Positions 1 through 7,400 are shown, counted from the stretch's first letter. The stretch: 18,531 nucleotides of DNA from an uncultured Clostridium sp. (GCA_900544905.1 UQXF01000073.1:1-18531), one strand, 5' to 3'. The notes: generated by a model not told the origin, from the letters alone. A program made the numbers and translations.

Positions 1-32
1 CGTCGGCAGCGTCAGATGTGTATAAGAGACAG
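1..32 (+). other. Nextera/Tn5 sequencing adapter remnant (artefact)
   Basis: The first 32 bases match the Illumina Nextera read-1 transposon adapter, lacking only its first T, and end in the 19-bp Tn5 mosaic end (AGATGTGTATAAGAGACAG, 14-32). It is library sequence, not genome. It is the exact reverse complement of 18484-18515, so it looks like a terminal inverted repeat but is not one. Confidence 0.98.
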
Positions 33-507
33 CGACAGGAATCATAGCCCGCACATCTTCATCAACACATTCATATACTTCACCAATGGTATCCTTTTTC
101 AACCAGCAGACTTCTTTTTCATTATTATACTTATCTTTGAATATCTCCGAAAATGATTCATATATATATTCTTCTTTTTTAACATCGTACTTAAAGTCAT
201 AAGAAAACTTTCTTCCAGATGCCATAAATGTTACACCCAACTCACATACATCACTCTCTGTAAATATATTAGGCATCAAACCATTTTTCCCATTTAAAAG
301 CACATTTTTTATTGACCTAATACACTTGATTAAACAGGTTTTTCCTGCGTTGTTTGGACCATATATTCCTACCGTTTTAAGCACGTTAAAATTATTTTCT
401 TTATGAACATTTGCCGCAAATTTTTTATTTCGCATATCTGCTTTCATTGAAAAAGTAATATTATCCTCAAATGCATAACAGTTTTTTGCTCTTACCTCTA
501 TAATCAT
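33..507 (-). CDS. AAA-type ATPase, C-terminally truncated by the contig end
   Basis: N-terminal 158 codons of an ATPase of the RecF/SMC-like AAA group, a group often annotated as 'AAA family ATPase' and common in defence-related loci. The protein begins MIIEVRAKNC and has a Walker A motif GPNNAGKT around residues 51-58, followed by an LIKCI helix. An N-terminal strand-helix followed by this Walker A is usual for ABC-like ATPases such as RecF and OLD. Walker B, signature and any nuclease or effector domain lie beyond the contig end, so the subfamily cannot be set. The ATG at 507 is supported by GGAGG at 516-520. It is transcribed away from the ibrA-like gene across a shared intergenic region. 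Cutting by the adapter means its stop is not visible. Function is not known from this sequence. Confidence 0.85.
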
Positions 508-547
508 AACACATTCCTCCAAGTCACTTTTTTCTTTCCCTATCATT

Positions 548-575
548 ATTATACCATTATATATTTTTTATGCAA
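548..575 (-). promoter_or_regulatory. Sigma-A-like promoter of the AAA ATPase gene
   Basis: On the minus strand TTGCAT (570-575), a 16-bp spacer and TATAAT (548-553) form a near-consensus promoter. The -10 is preceded by TGG, an extended -10 motif. Transcription would start near 541, giving a short leader of about 34 bases before the ATG at 507. Confidence 0.65.
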
Positions 576-602
576 CTTTTTTTCACAAAAAATATTATTT
601 TT

Positions 603-619
603 AAAATGTAATACATTTT
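603..619. promoter_or_regulatory. Perfect 17-bp palindrome in the divergent AAA/ibrA promoter region
   Basis: AAAATGTAATACATTTT is a perfect inverted repeat with 8-bp arms around one central base. It lies about midway between the predicted start points of the divergent ATPase and ibrA-like genes. The half-site AAAATGT recurs in the 663-685 inverted repeat, as expected of a dimeric regulator's operators. The palindrome is seen directly; the operator role is inferred. AT-rich sequence raises the chance of accidental palindromes. Confidence 0.45.
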
Positions 620-662
620 CATAACTAAATACCAAAAGAATATATTTTGTTAAATCCAAATT

Positions 663-685
663 AACATTTTTTGTCGTAAAATGTT
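663..685. promoter_or_regulatory. Inverted repeat AACATTTT-N7-AAAATGTT at the ibrA promoter
   Basis: Perfect 8-bp arms at 663-670 and 678-685 flank 7 bases. The right arm runs into the predicted -35 element (684-689), so a bound protein would block polymerase. It shares the AAAATGT half-site with the palindrome at 603-619. As RNA it could form a hairpin, but it lies upstream of the predicted start, so a DNA site is more likely. Confidence 0.45.
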
Positions 686-712
686 GAATTTGCTTTATTA
701 TTGTGTTACATT
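684..712 (+). promoter_or_regulatory. Predicted promoter of the ibrA-ibrB-like operon
   Basis: TTGAAT (684-689), a 17-bp spacer and TACATT (707-712) give a good sigma-A match. The start point would be near 719, about 50 bases before the ATG at 770. Confidence 0.5.
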
Positions 713-718
713 AGCAAC

Positions 719-767
719 ATGGTAATTAGTAAAATATGGTAATTACAAGTTGACAAAAGAGGTAATT
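719..767 (+). repeat. Short direct repeats (AT)GGTAATT(A) in the ibrA leader
   Basis: ATGGTAATTA occurs exactly at 719-728 and 736-745, and GGTAATT again at 761-767, just before the start codon. They begin at the predicted transcription start and run to the ribosome binding region (AGAGG, 758-762). They could be an operator or an RNA-level element; the role is unknown. Confidence 0.5.
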
Positions 768-769
768 CT

Positions 770-2101
770 ATGATTCGTGAATATATGGAAGAAAATGTAT
801 ACGAAGCGCTTCAGAAACGTCTACAATACATATTCCAGGAATTTGACAATATCTATCTCTCTTTTTCCGGCGGCAAGGACAGCGGTCTGCTGCTCAATCT
901 GGTACTGGATTTCCAGCAAAAATATTATCCGGAAAAAACCATAGGTGTATTCCATCAGGATTTTGAGGCGCAGTATACTGTAACCACAGAATATATTGAA
1001 AGAACCTTTGAACGGATTAAAGACAAGGTGGAGCCCTACTGGGTCTGTCTTCCCATGGCAACCAGAACAGCGCTAAGCAGCTACGAGATGTACTGGTATC
1101 CCTGGGATGACACAAAAGAAGACAGCTGGGTGCGGAGCATGCCGGATAAAGAATATGTGATTCAGCTCTCCAACAATCCAATCAGCACCTATAAGTACAA
1201 AATGCACCAGGAAGACCTGGCAAAACAGTTTGGCAGATGGTACCGCATTTCCCACGGTAATAAAAAGACCGTGTGCCTCTTAGGTCTTCGTGCAGAGGAA
1301 TCCCTGCAGCGTTACAGCGGTTTCTTAAATAAGAAATACGGCTATAACGGTGAATGCTGGATTAGCAAACAATTTAAAGATGTGTGGTGTGCCTCCCCAC
1401 TGTACGACTGGTCCATCAATGATGTATGGCATGCGAATTATCTTTTCAATTACGATTACAACCAGCTCTACGACCTTTATTACAAGGCTGGTCTCACGGT
1501 TTCCCAGATGCGCGTAGCTTCACCCTTCAACGACTATTCCAAGGATTCCCTGAATCTGTACCGTGTAATAGACCCCGAAATCTGGGTTAAGCTTGTGGGA
1601 AGAGTCCAGGGCGCTAATTTTGCATGCATTTACGGAAAAACCAAAGCCATGGGCTACCGGAATGTCACCCTGCCGGAGGGACATACCTGGGAATCCTACA
1701 CCAAGTTCCTTTTAAGCACCCTGCCTGTCCGGCTCCGCAAGAATTACATCAAAAAATTCAACACCTCTATTATATTCTGGCACAAGACCGGCGGAGGTCT
1801 GGATGAGGATACCATCCAGGAGCTCATGGACCACGGTTACCACATCCGGAGAAATGGTGTTTCCAATTATACCTTGAACAAGAAATCAAGAATTGTTTTT
1901 ATTGGCAATCTTCCTGATAATACAGATGATATCAAATCATCAAAGGACATTCCCAGTTGGAAACGGATGTGTTACTGTATCCTAAAAAATGACCACATGT
2001 GCCGGTTTATGGGATTTGGATTAACCCGGGAACAACAAAAGCGTATCGATGCCATACGCAGTGAGTACAAAAGTGTTGAGGAGATAAACTATGGAATATA
2101 A
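770..2101 (+). CDS. IbrA/YbdN-like PP-loop (PAPS-reductase-fold) protein
   Basis: A 443-residue protein of the PAPS-reductase-like PP-loop superfamily, of the long DUF3440-bearing kind seen in E. coli YbdN and IbrA. The N-terminal ATP-pyrophosphatase loop SGGKDS is at residues 33-38, GLRAEES at 172-178 and the PLYDWSINDVW segment at 210-220, all as in PAPS-reductase folds. The C-terminal half (about 260-443) is the extra region of the family. Such proteins adenylate a substrate or activate sulfate or sulfur groups; the true substrate of this group is not established. IbrA with IbrB activates prophage eib genes in E. coli. The ATG at 770 has AGAGG about 7 bases upstream. The last 11 bases overlap the ibrB-like gene, indicating translational coupling. 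Family assignment is strong; the biochemical role is open. Confidence 0.88.
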   Translation: MIREYMEENVYEALQKRLQYIFQEFDNIYLSFSGGKDSGLLLNLVLDFQQKYYPEKTIGVFHQDFEAQYTVTTEYIERTFERIKDKVEPYWVCLPMATRTALSSYEMYWYPWDDTKEDSWVRSMPDKEYVIQLSNNPISTYKYKMHQEDLAKQFGRWYRISHGNKKTVCLLGLRAEESLQRYSGFLNKKYGYNGECWISKQFKDVWCASPLYDWSINDVWHANYLFNYDYNQLYDLYYKAGLTVSQMRVASPFNDYSKDSLNLYRVIDPEIWVKLVGRVQGANFACIYGKTKAMGYRNVTLPEGHTWESYTKFLLSTLPVRLRKNYIKKFNTSIIFWHKTGGGLDEDTIQELMDHGYHIRRNGVSNYTLNKKSRIVFIGNLPDNTDDIKSSKDIPSWKRMCYCILKNDHMCRFMGFGLTREQQKRIDAIRSEYKSVEEINYGI

Positions 2102-2615
2102 GAGCCCCGTTTACAATGTAATTGCAGTACCCGTGGAAAAAATCCAGGCAAATAACTATAACCCGAATTCCGTTGCCCCGCCTGAAATGAAGCTGTTGTA
2201 TGACAGCATCAAAAACGACGGGTACACCATGCCCATCGTCTGCTACTATGACGATGCACAAGACATATATATTATAGTGGATGGATTTCACCGCTACCGG
2301 ATTATGTTGGAATATCCGGATATCTATGAAAGAGAACATGGTATGCTCCCTGTAACTGTTATTGACAAGTCCATTGACCAGCGGATGGCAAGTACCATCC
2401 GCCATAACAGAGCCAGAGGCTCCCATGATGTGGAGCTTATGAGCAACATTGTAAAGGATTTACACGACTTAGGAAGGTCAGATGCCTGGATATCCAGGCA
2501 CCTGGGAATGGACAAGGACGAAATACTGCGGTTGAAGCAGATAACTGGTCTCGCTTCCCTGTTTAAGGATATCAATTTCGGGAAAGCATGGAAACCGGTT
2601 GAGGAGGAGACATGA
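2091..2615 (+). CDS. IbrB/YbdM-like ParB/sulfiredoxin-fold protein
   Basis: A 174-residue protein with a ParB N-terminal (ParB/Srx) domain. The opening VPVEKIQANNYNPN resembles the ParB first strand. GFHRYR near residues 64-69 stands in for the ParB GEHRxxA box, and HNRARGSH near 103-110 for the ENxxR box. A helical tail (SDAWISRHLGMDKDEILRLKQ) looks like the helix-turn-helix that follows in ParB-type proteins. It is the usual partner of the PP-loop protein encoded just upstream, as in ybdM/ybdN and ibrB/ibrA, and starts 11 bases inside that gene. The ParB/Srx fold can bind CTP or ATP, and members are regulators, nucleases or kinases; which applies here is unknown. The stop lies 5 bases from the convergent chemoreceptor stop. 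Confidence 0.85.
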   Translation: MEYKSPVYNVIAVPVEKIQANNYNPNSVAPPEMKLLYDSIKNDGYTMPIVCYYDDAQDIYIIVDGFHRYRIMLEYPDIYEREHGMLPVTVIDKSIDQRMASTIRHNRARGSHDVELMSNIVKDLHDLGRSDAWISRHLGMDKDEILRLKQITGLASLFKDINFGKAWKPVEEET

Positions 2616-2641
2616 ATAAATTATTCCAGCAATTGATTTAA
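2612..2641 (+). other. Ten-codon ORF with strong ribosome binding site after ibrB (possible gene remnant)
   Basis: GGAGG (2603-2607) precedes an ATG at 2612 that overlaps the ibrB stop as ATGA, the usual arrangement for a coupled next gene. The reading frame is MNKLFQQLI and then stops, running antisense over the last codons of the chemoreceptor. It may mark the start of a lost third operon gene, or be chance, since GAGGAG also encodes the Glu-rich IbrB tail. Confidence 0.25.
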
Positions 2642-4165
2642 CTGGTTTATGACATCATTCAGCTGGTCCGCCAGACATGCCAGTCCCGAAATTTCTTCTG
2701 CATTATTCTGAATCACATTTGATATTTCAGAGAAACGCTCATCCTGAATTTCAATCTGGTTTTCCATTATGCTGTTATACTCGTAAGTCTGCTCCACCAG
2801 ATTTTTCTGGTGCTTATTTTGCTGGTGAACACTTTCAACAGATTTCAGACATTCATTTAAAAGTTTCATCATATTTCTGACCTTCGCTATGGTTTCTTCC
2901 ATTACAGTATTCTGTTCCTCCAGTTTTTTCGAGCTGGTTTCAATAGAATTGGAAACCAGAGAGGTATCCTGCTCCAGTGCATTCATCAGCTGGTTAATTT
3001 CTTTGAGGGACTCCTGTGTATTGCTTGCAAGACTTCCGATTTCATTTGCCACAACAGCAAATCCCCTTCCCGCTTCTCCTGCCCTGGCTGCCTCAATAGA
3101 AGCATTCAATGCCAAAAGATTCGTGGAAGATGCAATTTCATCAATCAAAGCCAGTGTATTTATCATCTGCTCCGTACCCTCCAATAAATGGGCTACCGCA
3201 TCCATGGTATTCTGGTTCGCTGAAACAACAACCTGGCTGCCTGCCATTAACTGGTTGATGGAATTTTCATTCTCCTTAGACAGATTAACCAGCTGTCTTG
3301 ACATCTGGTTTACTTCAGAAATCTGCTCCGACACCTGTTCACTGGTCTTATTCAACTGGGAAAGGTTTTCTGTATTTTCCCTTGAATGGGATAGCAGCTC
3401 TTTACTTAACTGGGTCAGTTCTTCTGTGATAGCAGATAATTCCTGTGAGGAGCTACTCTGTGTCTCCGTGGTTTGCAATACGTTCTGACTGGTGGCAGAC
3501 AAACGGTTTCCAATCTCCACCGCCTGGTCAAGAACATTCTGTGCCTGATTATGCTTCTGCTCCAGCTCATCTCTTTTTGCATTGGCTAAAAATTCACCTA
3601 CAAACCACGTCAGCAGGCAAATGCTTCCAAGAGACAATACTATAGCAATTGTCCTTAATATCACTTCAGGAATAAACAGGGAATCCTGTACCGGCAAAGC
3701 AGTCTTCCATCTTGAAAACAGAAAAATGATATAGGATATTGCAACAATACCAGATACTATCCCCGTCATCCGGATATCCAAAAAGAACACGGTCAGCAGT
3801 ACAAAGAAAAATATAAATCCCCAAAATTCCCTGGATGGAATCAGATATTGTATAACATTATACTGGATTACTATAATGATAGATAAATAGAGTTTACCTG
3901 TCTTTAACATTCCTTTTCGCAGACTTCCGTTTACAATTGCCCGTTTAATCAACACGATGCCAATTGCGACATAGATAATGTCCATTCCCAAAGAGACAAG
4001 CAGCCCTGCCCACGGTACAGATGGATATAACCCCAATGCCTTAAACATTGTCAGGGTCACCCCTGCACATGTAATTGCGCCTGTTACTAGCAACATAATC
4101 CATACATATACCTTCGTCATGTACATTTCTAATACACTAAGATTGTTTACATTATCGTTATCCAT
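2621..4165 (-). CDS. Methyl-accepting chemotaxis protein with six-helix membrane input domain
   Basis: A 514-residue chemoreceptor. The N-terminal part has about six membrane helices (near 19-38, 52-72, 91-108, 113-130, 132-152, 168-190) with short loops and no periplasmic Cache or four-helix-bundle domain. There is no clear HAMP; the last helix leads into a Q/N/S/E-rich coiled coil and the conserved hairpin tip IDEIASSTNLLALNASIEAARAGEAGRGF (split about 341-369). The tip binds CheA and CheW. The membrane part aligns nearly without gaps with that of the divergent histidine kinase: CAG, IQYN, PSR and FV-x-x-FL occur in both, eight residues offset. The ATG at 4165 is preferred over an in-frame ATG at 4219 because GGAGGGGGAC sits just before it (4171-4180). 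No chemotaxis genes are in the window. The stop is 5 bases from the ibrB stop with no terminator between them. Confidence 0.9.
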   Translation of the reverse strand: MDNDNVNNLSVLEMYMTKVYVWIMLLVTGAITCAGVTLTMFKALGLYPSVPWAGLLVSLGMDIIYVAIGIVLIKRAIVNGSLRKGMLKTGKLYLSIIIVIQYNVIQYLIPSREFWGFIFFFVLLTVFFLDIRMTGIVSGIVAISYIIFLFSRWKTALPVQDSLFIPEVILRTIAIVLSLGSICLLTWFVGEFLANAKRDELEQKHNQAQNVLDQAVEIGNRLSATSQNVLQTTETQSSSSQELSAITEELTQLSKELLSHSRENTENLSQLNKTSEQVSEQISEVNQMSRQLVNLSKENENSINQLMAGSQVVVSANQNTMDAVAHLLEGTEQMINTLALIDEIASSTNLLALNASIEAARAGEAGRGFAVVANEIGSLASNTQESLKEINQLMNALEQDTSLVSNSIETSSKKLEEQNTVMEETIAKVRNMMKLLNECLKSVESVHQQNKHQKNLVEQTYEYNSIMENQIEIQDERFSEISNVIQNNAEEISGLACLADQLNDVINQLNQLLE

Positions 4166-4257
4166 TTTTTGTCCCCCTCCATTTATCCCTTCTGTAATAG
4201 CCCCAGAATTTTTAGACATATTATATCTTTTATTATACTATGATTTTCTATTGGAAC

Positions 4258-4300
4258 GGGTAGAAAATCTATTATCTGGTCAGATTTACCCATTAAATGG
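4258..4300. promoter_or_regulatory. Imperfect inverted repeat and small palindrome between chemoreceptor and kinase genes
   Basis: GGGTA-GAA-AATCT (4258-4270) faces AGATTTACCC (4282-4291), an inverted repeat interrupted by three bases in one arm. The perfect 11-bp palindrome CCATTAAATGG (4290-4300) follows at once. They lie just upstream of the predicted kinase promoter and between the divergent genes, so they could serve joint control. I saw no clear pair of LytTR-type binding repeats here. Confidence 0.3.
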
Positions 4301-4303
4301 TTG

Positions 4304-4331
4304 TTGCATTTCCAGAATAAAAATGTAAAAT
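4304..4331 (+). promoter_or_regulatory. Predicted promoter of the GHKL kinase/LytTR regulator operon
   Basis: TTGCAT (4304-4309), a 16-bp spacer and TAAAAT (4326-4331). The start would be near 4338, about 55 bases before the ATG at 4393. On the opposite strand TATAAT hexamers near 4220-4235 could serve the chemoreceptor, but no good -35 goes with them. Confidence 0.5.
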
Positions 4332-4392
4332 AAATAAAGGCTTTTACTTTCATTTAACATTGGAAAGGAATGCCGGGACAGGGGGGGAAAAA

Positions 4393-5604
4393 ATGAATAT
4401 CATAAAAAAATACTGGGATTCTGTTTATATATATGTATTGCTTATCATACCGTTCTACTGCAGTTGTGCCGGTATATTTGAGACAATCTGTAAGGCAGCA
4501 GGGCTATATTCCGATTTATCCTGGTTTAAAATTGCAGCATTTGATATTTCCCAGCTGGTATACATCGGAATAGGAATCTATTTTATATACCGGAATTATA
4601 AGAACTCTTCCTACATTACGGAACATCTATTCTATGTAAAAGGATTTATTATTGTATCACTTTTTATACAGTATAACGCCATACTGAACCTGTTCCCTTC
4701 CAGGCATATATGGGCATGTACCTTTGCTTTTTTTGCAGCGTTTGTCTTTTTGTTTGACAGCAAAATAATGCTTGCAAATATACTTGCCTACTTTATTTCC
4801 TTAGTCACCGTACATATCACCATGGCAGACAAATATCTTCCGCTGGGCAGCAAAAATTTAATGGAGGTTATTGCCTTCCGGCTTGTTATTTTCTGGATGG
4901 TAGCTATCTGTACTTTTTTAGTTGTATATTTTGTAGAAAAATTCCTGATGCAGGCACAGGAAAACCGGGAAGAGAATATCCATCTGCTGGAAAAACAGTT
5001 ACAATATTACAAAAATATAGAGCTTTTAGATACCGAGCTCCGGAAATTCCGTCATGATATCCAGAATCATTTTATATATATGAACTTCCTTTTAAACAGT
5101 GGCAAGGAAGAGGAATTACAGGATTATTTTGAGGATTTACAACAAAACTTTTCCTTCCAGGAAACCATATATTTTTCCGGAAATGAAGTTGTGGATGCCA
5201 TTCTGAATTATAATATTCCACACGATTGCAGACCGGAGGTGGAGGTGACTGTATACGGCAGACTCCCTGAACTACGGACTGTGTCCGCCATGGATTTGTG
5301 CACATTGTTTTCCAATCTCCTGTCAAATTCCATTGCCTCCGCCAACCGCTGTATAGATATTAAGCAGCCCCAGATTACAATCCATTTCCAGACTGGAAAG
5401 AAATATTTTACCATTGCTATTTCCAACAGTATTACGGAGGAAGAGGATGCCCAATATGTGACAGGCAAAAAGAAGAAACCCGAAAATAAAAATCATGGCT
5501 TTGGATTACATAAAATACGGGAAGTGCTTGAAAAATATGACGGCAGATTTGAGCAAAGCATAGAGTATAAGCTATTGACTATCACTGTTTATTTACCAAT
5601 ATAA
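4393..5604 (+). CDS. GHKL sensor histidine kinase, AgrC/ComD-like, with chemoreceptor-like input domain
   Basis: A 403-residue membrane histidine kinase. Residues 11-182 form about six membrane helices. Then comes a linker helix and the H-box KFRHDIQNH with phospho-acceptor His221, the form typical of AgrC/ComD/LytS-type kinases. The N-box is DLCTLFSNLLSNSI (301-314) and the glycine box NHGFGLHKIREVL (367-379), giving a GHKL ATPase that lacks a classical F box. The ATG at 4393 is chosen because a run of seven G (4381-4387) precedes it; the frame is open upstream to a TTG at 4360. The response regulator follows after 24 bases. Its membrane domain closely resembles that of the divergent chemoreceptor. 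AgrC-like kinases often sense peptides, but no peptide precursor or AgrB-like gene is visible, so the ligand is unknown. Confidence 0.9.
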   Translation: MNIIKKYWDSVYIYVLLIIPFYCSCAGIFETICKAAGLYSDLSWFKIAAFDISQLVYIGIGIYFIYRNYKNSSYITEHLFYVKGFIIVSLFIQYNAILNLFPSRHIWACTFAFFAAFVFLFDSKIMLANILAYFISLVTVHITMADKYLPLGSKNLMEVIAFRLVIFWMVAICTFLVVYFVEKFLMQAQENREENIHLLEKQLQYYKNIELLDTELRKFRHDIQNHFIYMNFLLNSGKEEELQDYFEDLQQNFSFQETIYFSGNEVVDAILNYNIPHDCRPEVEVTVYGRLPELRTVSAMDLCTLFSNLLSNSIASANRCIDIKQPQITIHFQTGKKYFTIAISNSITEEEDAQYVTGKKKKPENKNHGFGLHKIREVLEKYDGRFEQSIEYKLLTITVYLPI

Positions 5605-5628
5605 CGACTAAAAACAAAGGAGAGTTTT

Positions 5629-6345
5629 ATGCATATTGCATTGTGTGACGACCAGAAAACCATTTCAAAGGAATTAAGTGTACTGATTAAAAAGTTTAAT
5701 GACGAAAACCATCTGGAAAACGATTTGATTTATTTTTCCAAGCCCTCCAGCCTCTATAGTTACATGCAGATATCTCCCATTGACATTATTTTCATGGATT
5801 TGGAATTTGGCGATGCCTCCGAAGATGGAATTGAATGGTCAAAGAACCTTCGCCGGCAATTTCCACATACAATAATCATTATTCTTACTGCATATGAAAT
5901 GCGGTATAAGGAAGGCTACGAAGCGCGGGTATTCCGTTTTATGACAAAACCAATCCAGGAAAAAGAGCTCTTTGATTATCTGCATACCAGCATGGAGGAG
6001 CTGCAGCTTACTACGATGGTTTCCCTGACACGGCGGGGGATTCCCCAGAATATCTGCATCCGGGACATCTGCTATTTTGCAGCCCAGTCCGGCGGCAGTG
6101 AGCTGTGGACCAGAACCGATATGTATTACTGCGAGGAAAGTCTGCTGCAATGGGAGCAGCAGCTTCCCTCCGCAATCTTTTTCCGCTGTCATAATAAATA
6201 TCTGGTTAATCTGACGCATGTAACAGAATTTGACCATCAGGTGTTAACGCTGGTTAACGGAGAAAAGATTCCCGTTTCCAGGCGGAAATGGAAAGCCTTT
6301 CAAATTGCTTATATGAAATGTGATACCAGGAATTACCGCCTGTGA
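5629..6345 (+). CDS. LytTR-type (AgrA-like) response regulator
   Basis: A 238-residue regulator. The receiver domain spans about 1-120: acidic pair D7/D8, phospho-acceptor D57 in IIFMDLEFG, T88 and K107 in FMTKPIQ. A LytTR DNA-binding domain follows (about 130-235), seen in VSLTRRGIPQNICIRDICYF and FFRCHNKYLVNLTHVTEF...VSRRK. It is the cognate regulator of the kinase encoded 24 bases upstream. AAAGGAG lies 6 bases before the ATG. LytTR proteins bind paired 9-bp direct repeats and commonly control exporters, peptides or surface genes; targets here are not identified, but the nearby chemoreceptor and MATE genes are candidates. The last 13 bases overlap the 3' end of the convergent asparaginase-like gene, so the two mRNAs would be complementary at their ends. 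Confidence 0.9.
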   Translation: MHIALCDDQKTISKELSVLIKKFNDENHLENDLIYFSKPSSLYSYMQISPIDIIFMDLEFGDASEDGIEWSKNLRRQFPHTIIIILTAYEMRYKEGYEARVFRFMTKPIQEKELFDYLHTSMEELQLTTMVSLTRRGIPQNICIRDICYFAAQSGGSELWTRTDMYYCEESLLQWEQQLPSAIFFRCHNKYLVNLTHVTEFDHQVLTLVNGEKIPVSRRKWKAFQIAYMKCDTRNYRL

Positions 6346-7346
6346 CAAATGAAATCCTCTGCCACAGAGATGTGCATGATTTTGTCAGGCTCGATTCCGT
6401 TACTTATGGCAAGCCACAGCTTACAATACTGGGCAATAGGAGCACTTTCACATAATGGCTGAATCCCCGCCTCTCTATAACAGTTCACCGTTTCATATTC
6501 TGCCTCCCGTTCCGAAAGTCCCGTCAGATAAACTGGAATGTGTCTTTTACGGGCACGATTAACAAATTCCATCATTTTTTCACTGATGGCAATCGTCCCG
6601 GAATGGAAGCTCTCATGTAAGACTGCTTTTGTATGTTCTGAAATCTCCGGATATGACATTCCCACATATGGAACAATCCGGATAATTTCATCCGAACAAT
6701 CTGTCATTTTTATATTTTCTGTATTCTGAAACATAGCAGGTAATCCGTCCCTTACCGCATAATCCGGATTTGATACATACATGCCGTCCTCAAATCTTCC
6801 ATACCAGGAATTTCCCACGCTTATAACATCCGCCGATAGCGGAAGATGCTGCTGGATGCGGGTTGCCCTGTGGATAACCGGAATATCTCCCTTATTGCAG
6901 TAGCTTACAAAAACTCCCGTTCCGTATTTCCCTTTTATAAACTCCAAAGCATATCTGAAATTATCCAGTCCGTTGGAACGCTCATCACTCAGCGCAAAAT
7001 CAGCAGACACCAGAAGAACCGGCAGCTGTACAGCGCCAAAGATATAGCCTAAAAGTGCCGCACTATACTGTAAGGTATCCGTTCCATGTGTAATAATAAT
7101 TCCGTCAAGTCCACCCTTTTTGACCACCCGGTTTACACAGGATACCAGCTTGCGAATATGTTCTGCGGCAAGATTTTCACTCAAAATGCAGTATGGCTCC
7201 TCCACAACAAATTCTATCTCATCCTTATATTGCTTCCGGTACATTTCCAGCAGGGTATATGGAGAATTTCCCTCTGTAGTAATTCTGCCATTTTCATCCA
7301 CCCTGCTACCTATTGTACCTCCGGTAAAAATTGTACACACCTTCAT
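6333..7346 (-). CDS. Asparaginase-family amidohydrolase
   Basis: A 337-residue cytoplasmic protein (no signal peptide) of the L-asparaginase family, which hydrolyses asparagine to aspartate and ammonia. The first nucleophile motif TGGTIGS is at 8-14 (Thr11) and the second, THGTDT, at 86-91 (Thr89, Asp90), both intact. The third catalytic element, normally a Lys in a TK or TTK context (Lys162 in the E. coli type II enzyme), seems to be Arg here: HRATRIQQH at 159-167, with Arg163 in that place. This alignment was made by eye. Length is normal for the family. The ATG at 7346 has AGAGG about 11 bases upstream, slightly far; a closer out-of-frame ATG lies at 7353. The gene follows the MATE gene by 54 bases, with a TGAC-N4-GTCA palindrome in the gap (about 7403-7414). 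Confidence 0.85.
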   Translation of the reverse strand: MKVCTIFTGGTIGSRVDENGRITTEGNSPYTLLEMYRKQYKDEIEFVVEEPYCILSENLAAEHIRKLVSCVNRVVKKGGLDGIIITHGTDTLQYSAALLGYIFGAVQLPVLLVSADFALSDERSNGLDNFRYALEFIKGKYGTGVFVSYCNKGDIPVIHRATRIQQHLPLSADVISVGNSWYGRFEDGMYVSNPDYAVRDGLPAMFQNTENIKMTDCSDEIIRIVPYVGMSYPEISEHTKAVLHESFHSGTIAISEKMMEFVNRARKRHIPVYLTGLSEREAEYETVNCYREAGIQPLCESAPIAQYCKLWLAISNGIEPDKIMHISVAEDFICHRR

Positions 7347-7400
7347 AAGCCATAAGCACCTCTTTCATTTTATAGTATACCCATTTTTCTTTGACTATTG

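Noticed and set aside
2007..2426. 139-codon minus-strand frame opposite ibrA/ibrB
   Set aside because: Shadow of the well-supported PP-loop and ParB-fold genes; no supporting ribosome site.
770..2615. ibrAB-like pair as a complete Dnd phosphorothioation system
   Set aside because: No cysteine desulfurase, DndB or DndE is visible, and the PP-loop protein is of the longer YbdN/IbrA type rather than DndC.
2889..3488. 199-codon plus-strand open frame opposite the chemoreceptor
   Set aside because: It is antisense to the conserved signalling hairpin; the Ser/Leu/Phe-rich product mirrors the Gln/Glu/Asn/Ser-rich coiled coil on the other strand and has no ribosome site or family resemblance.
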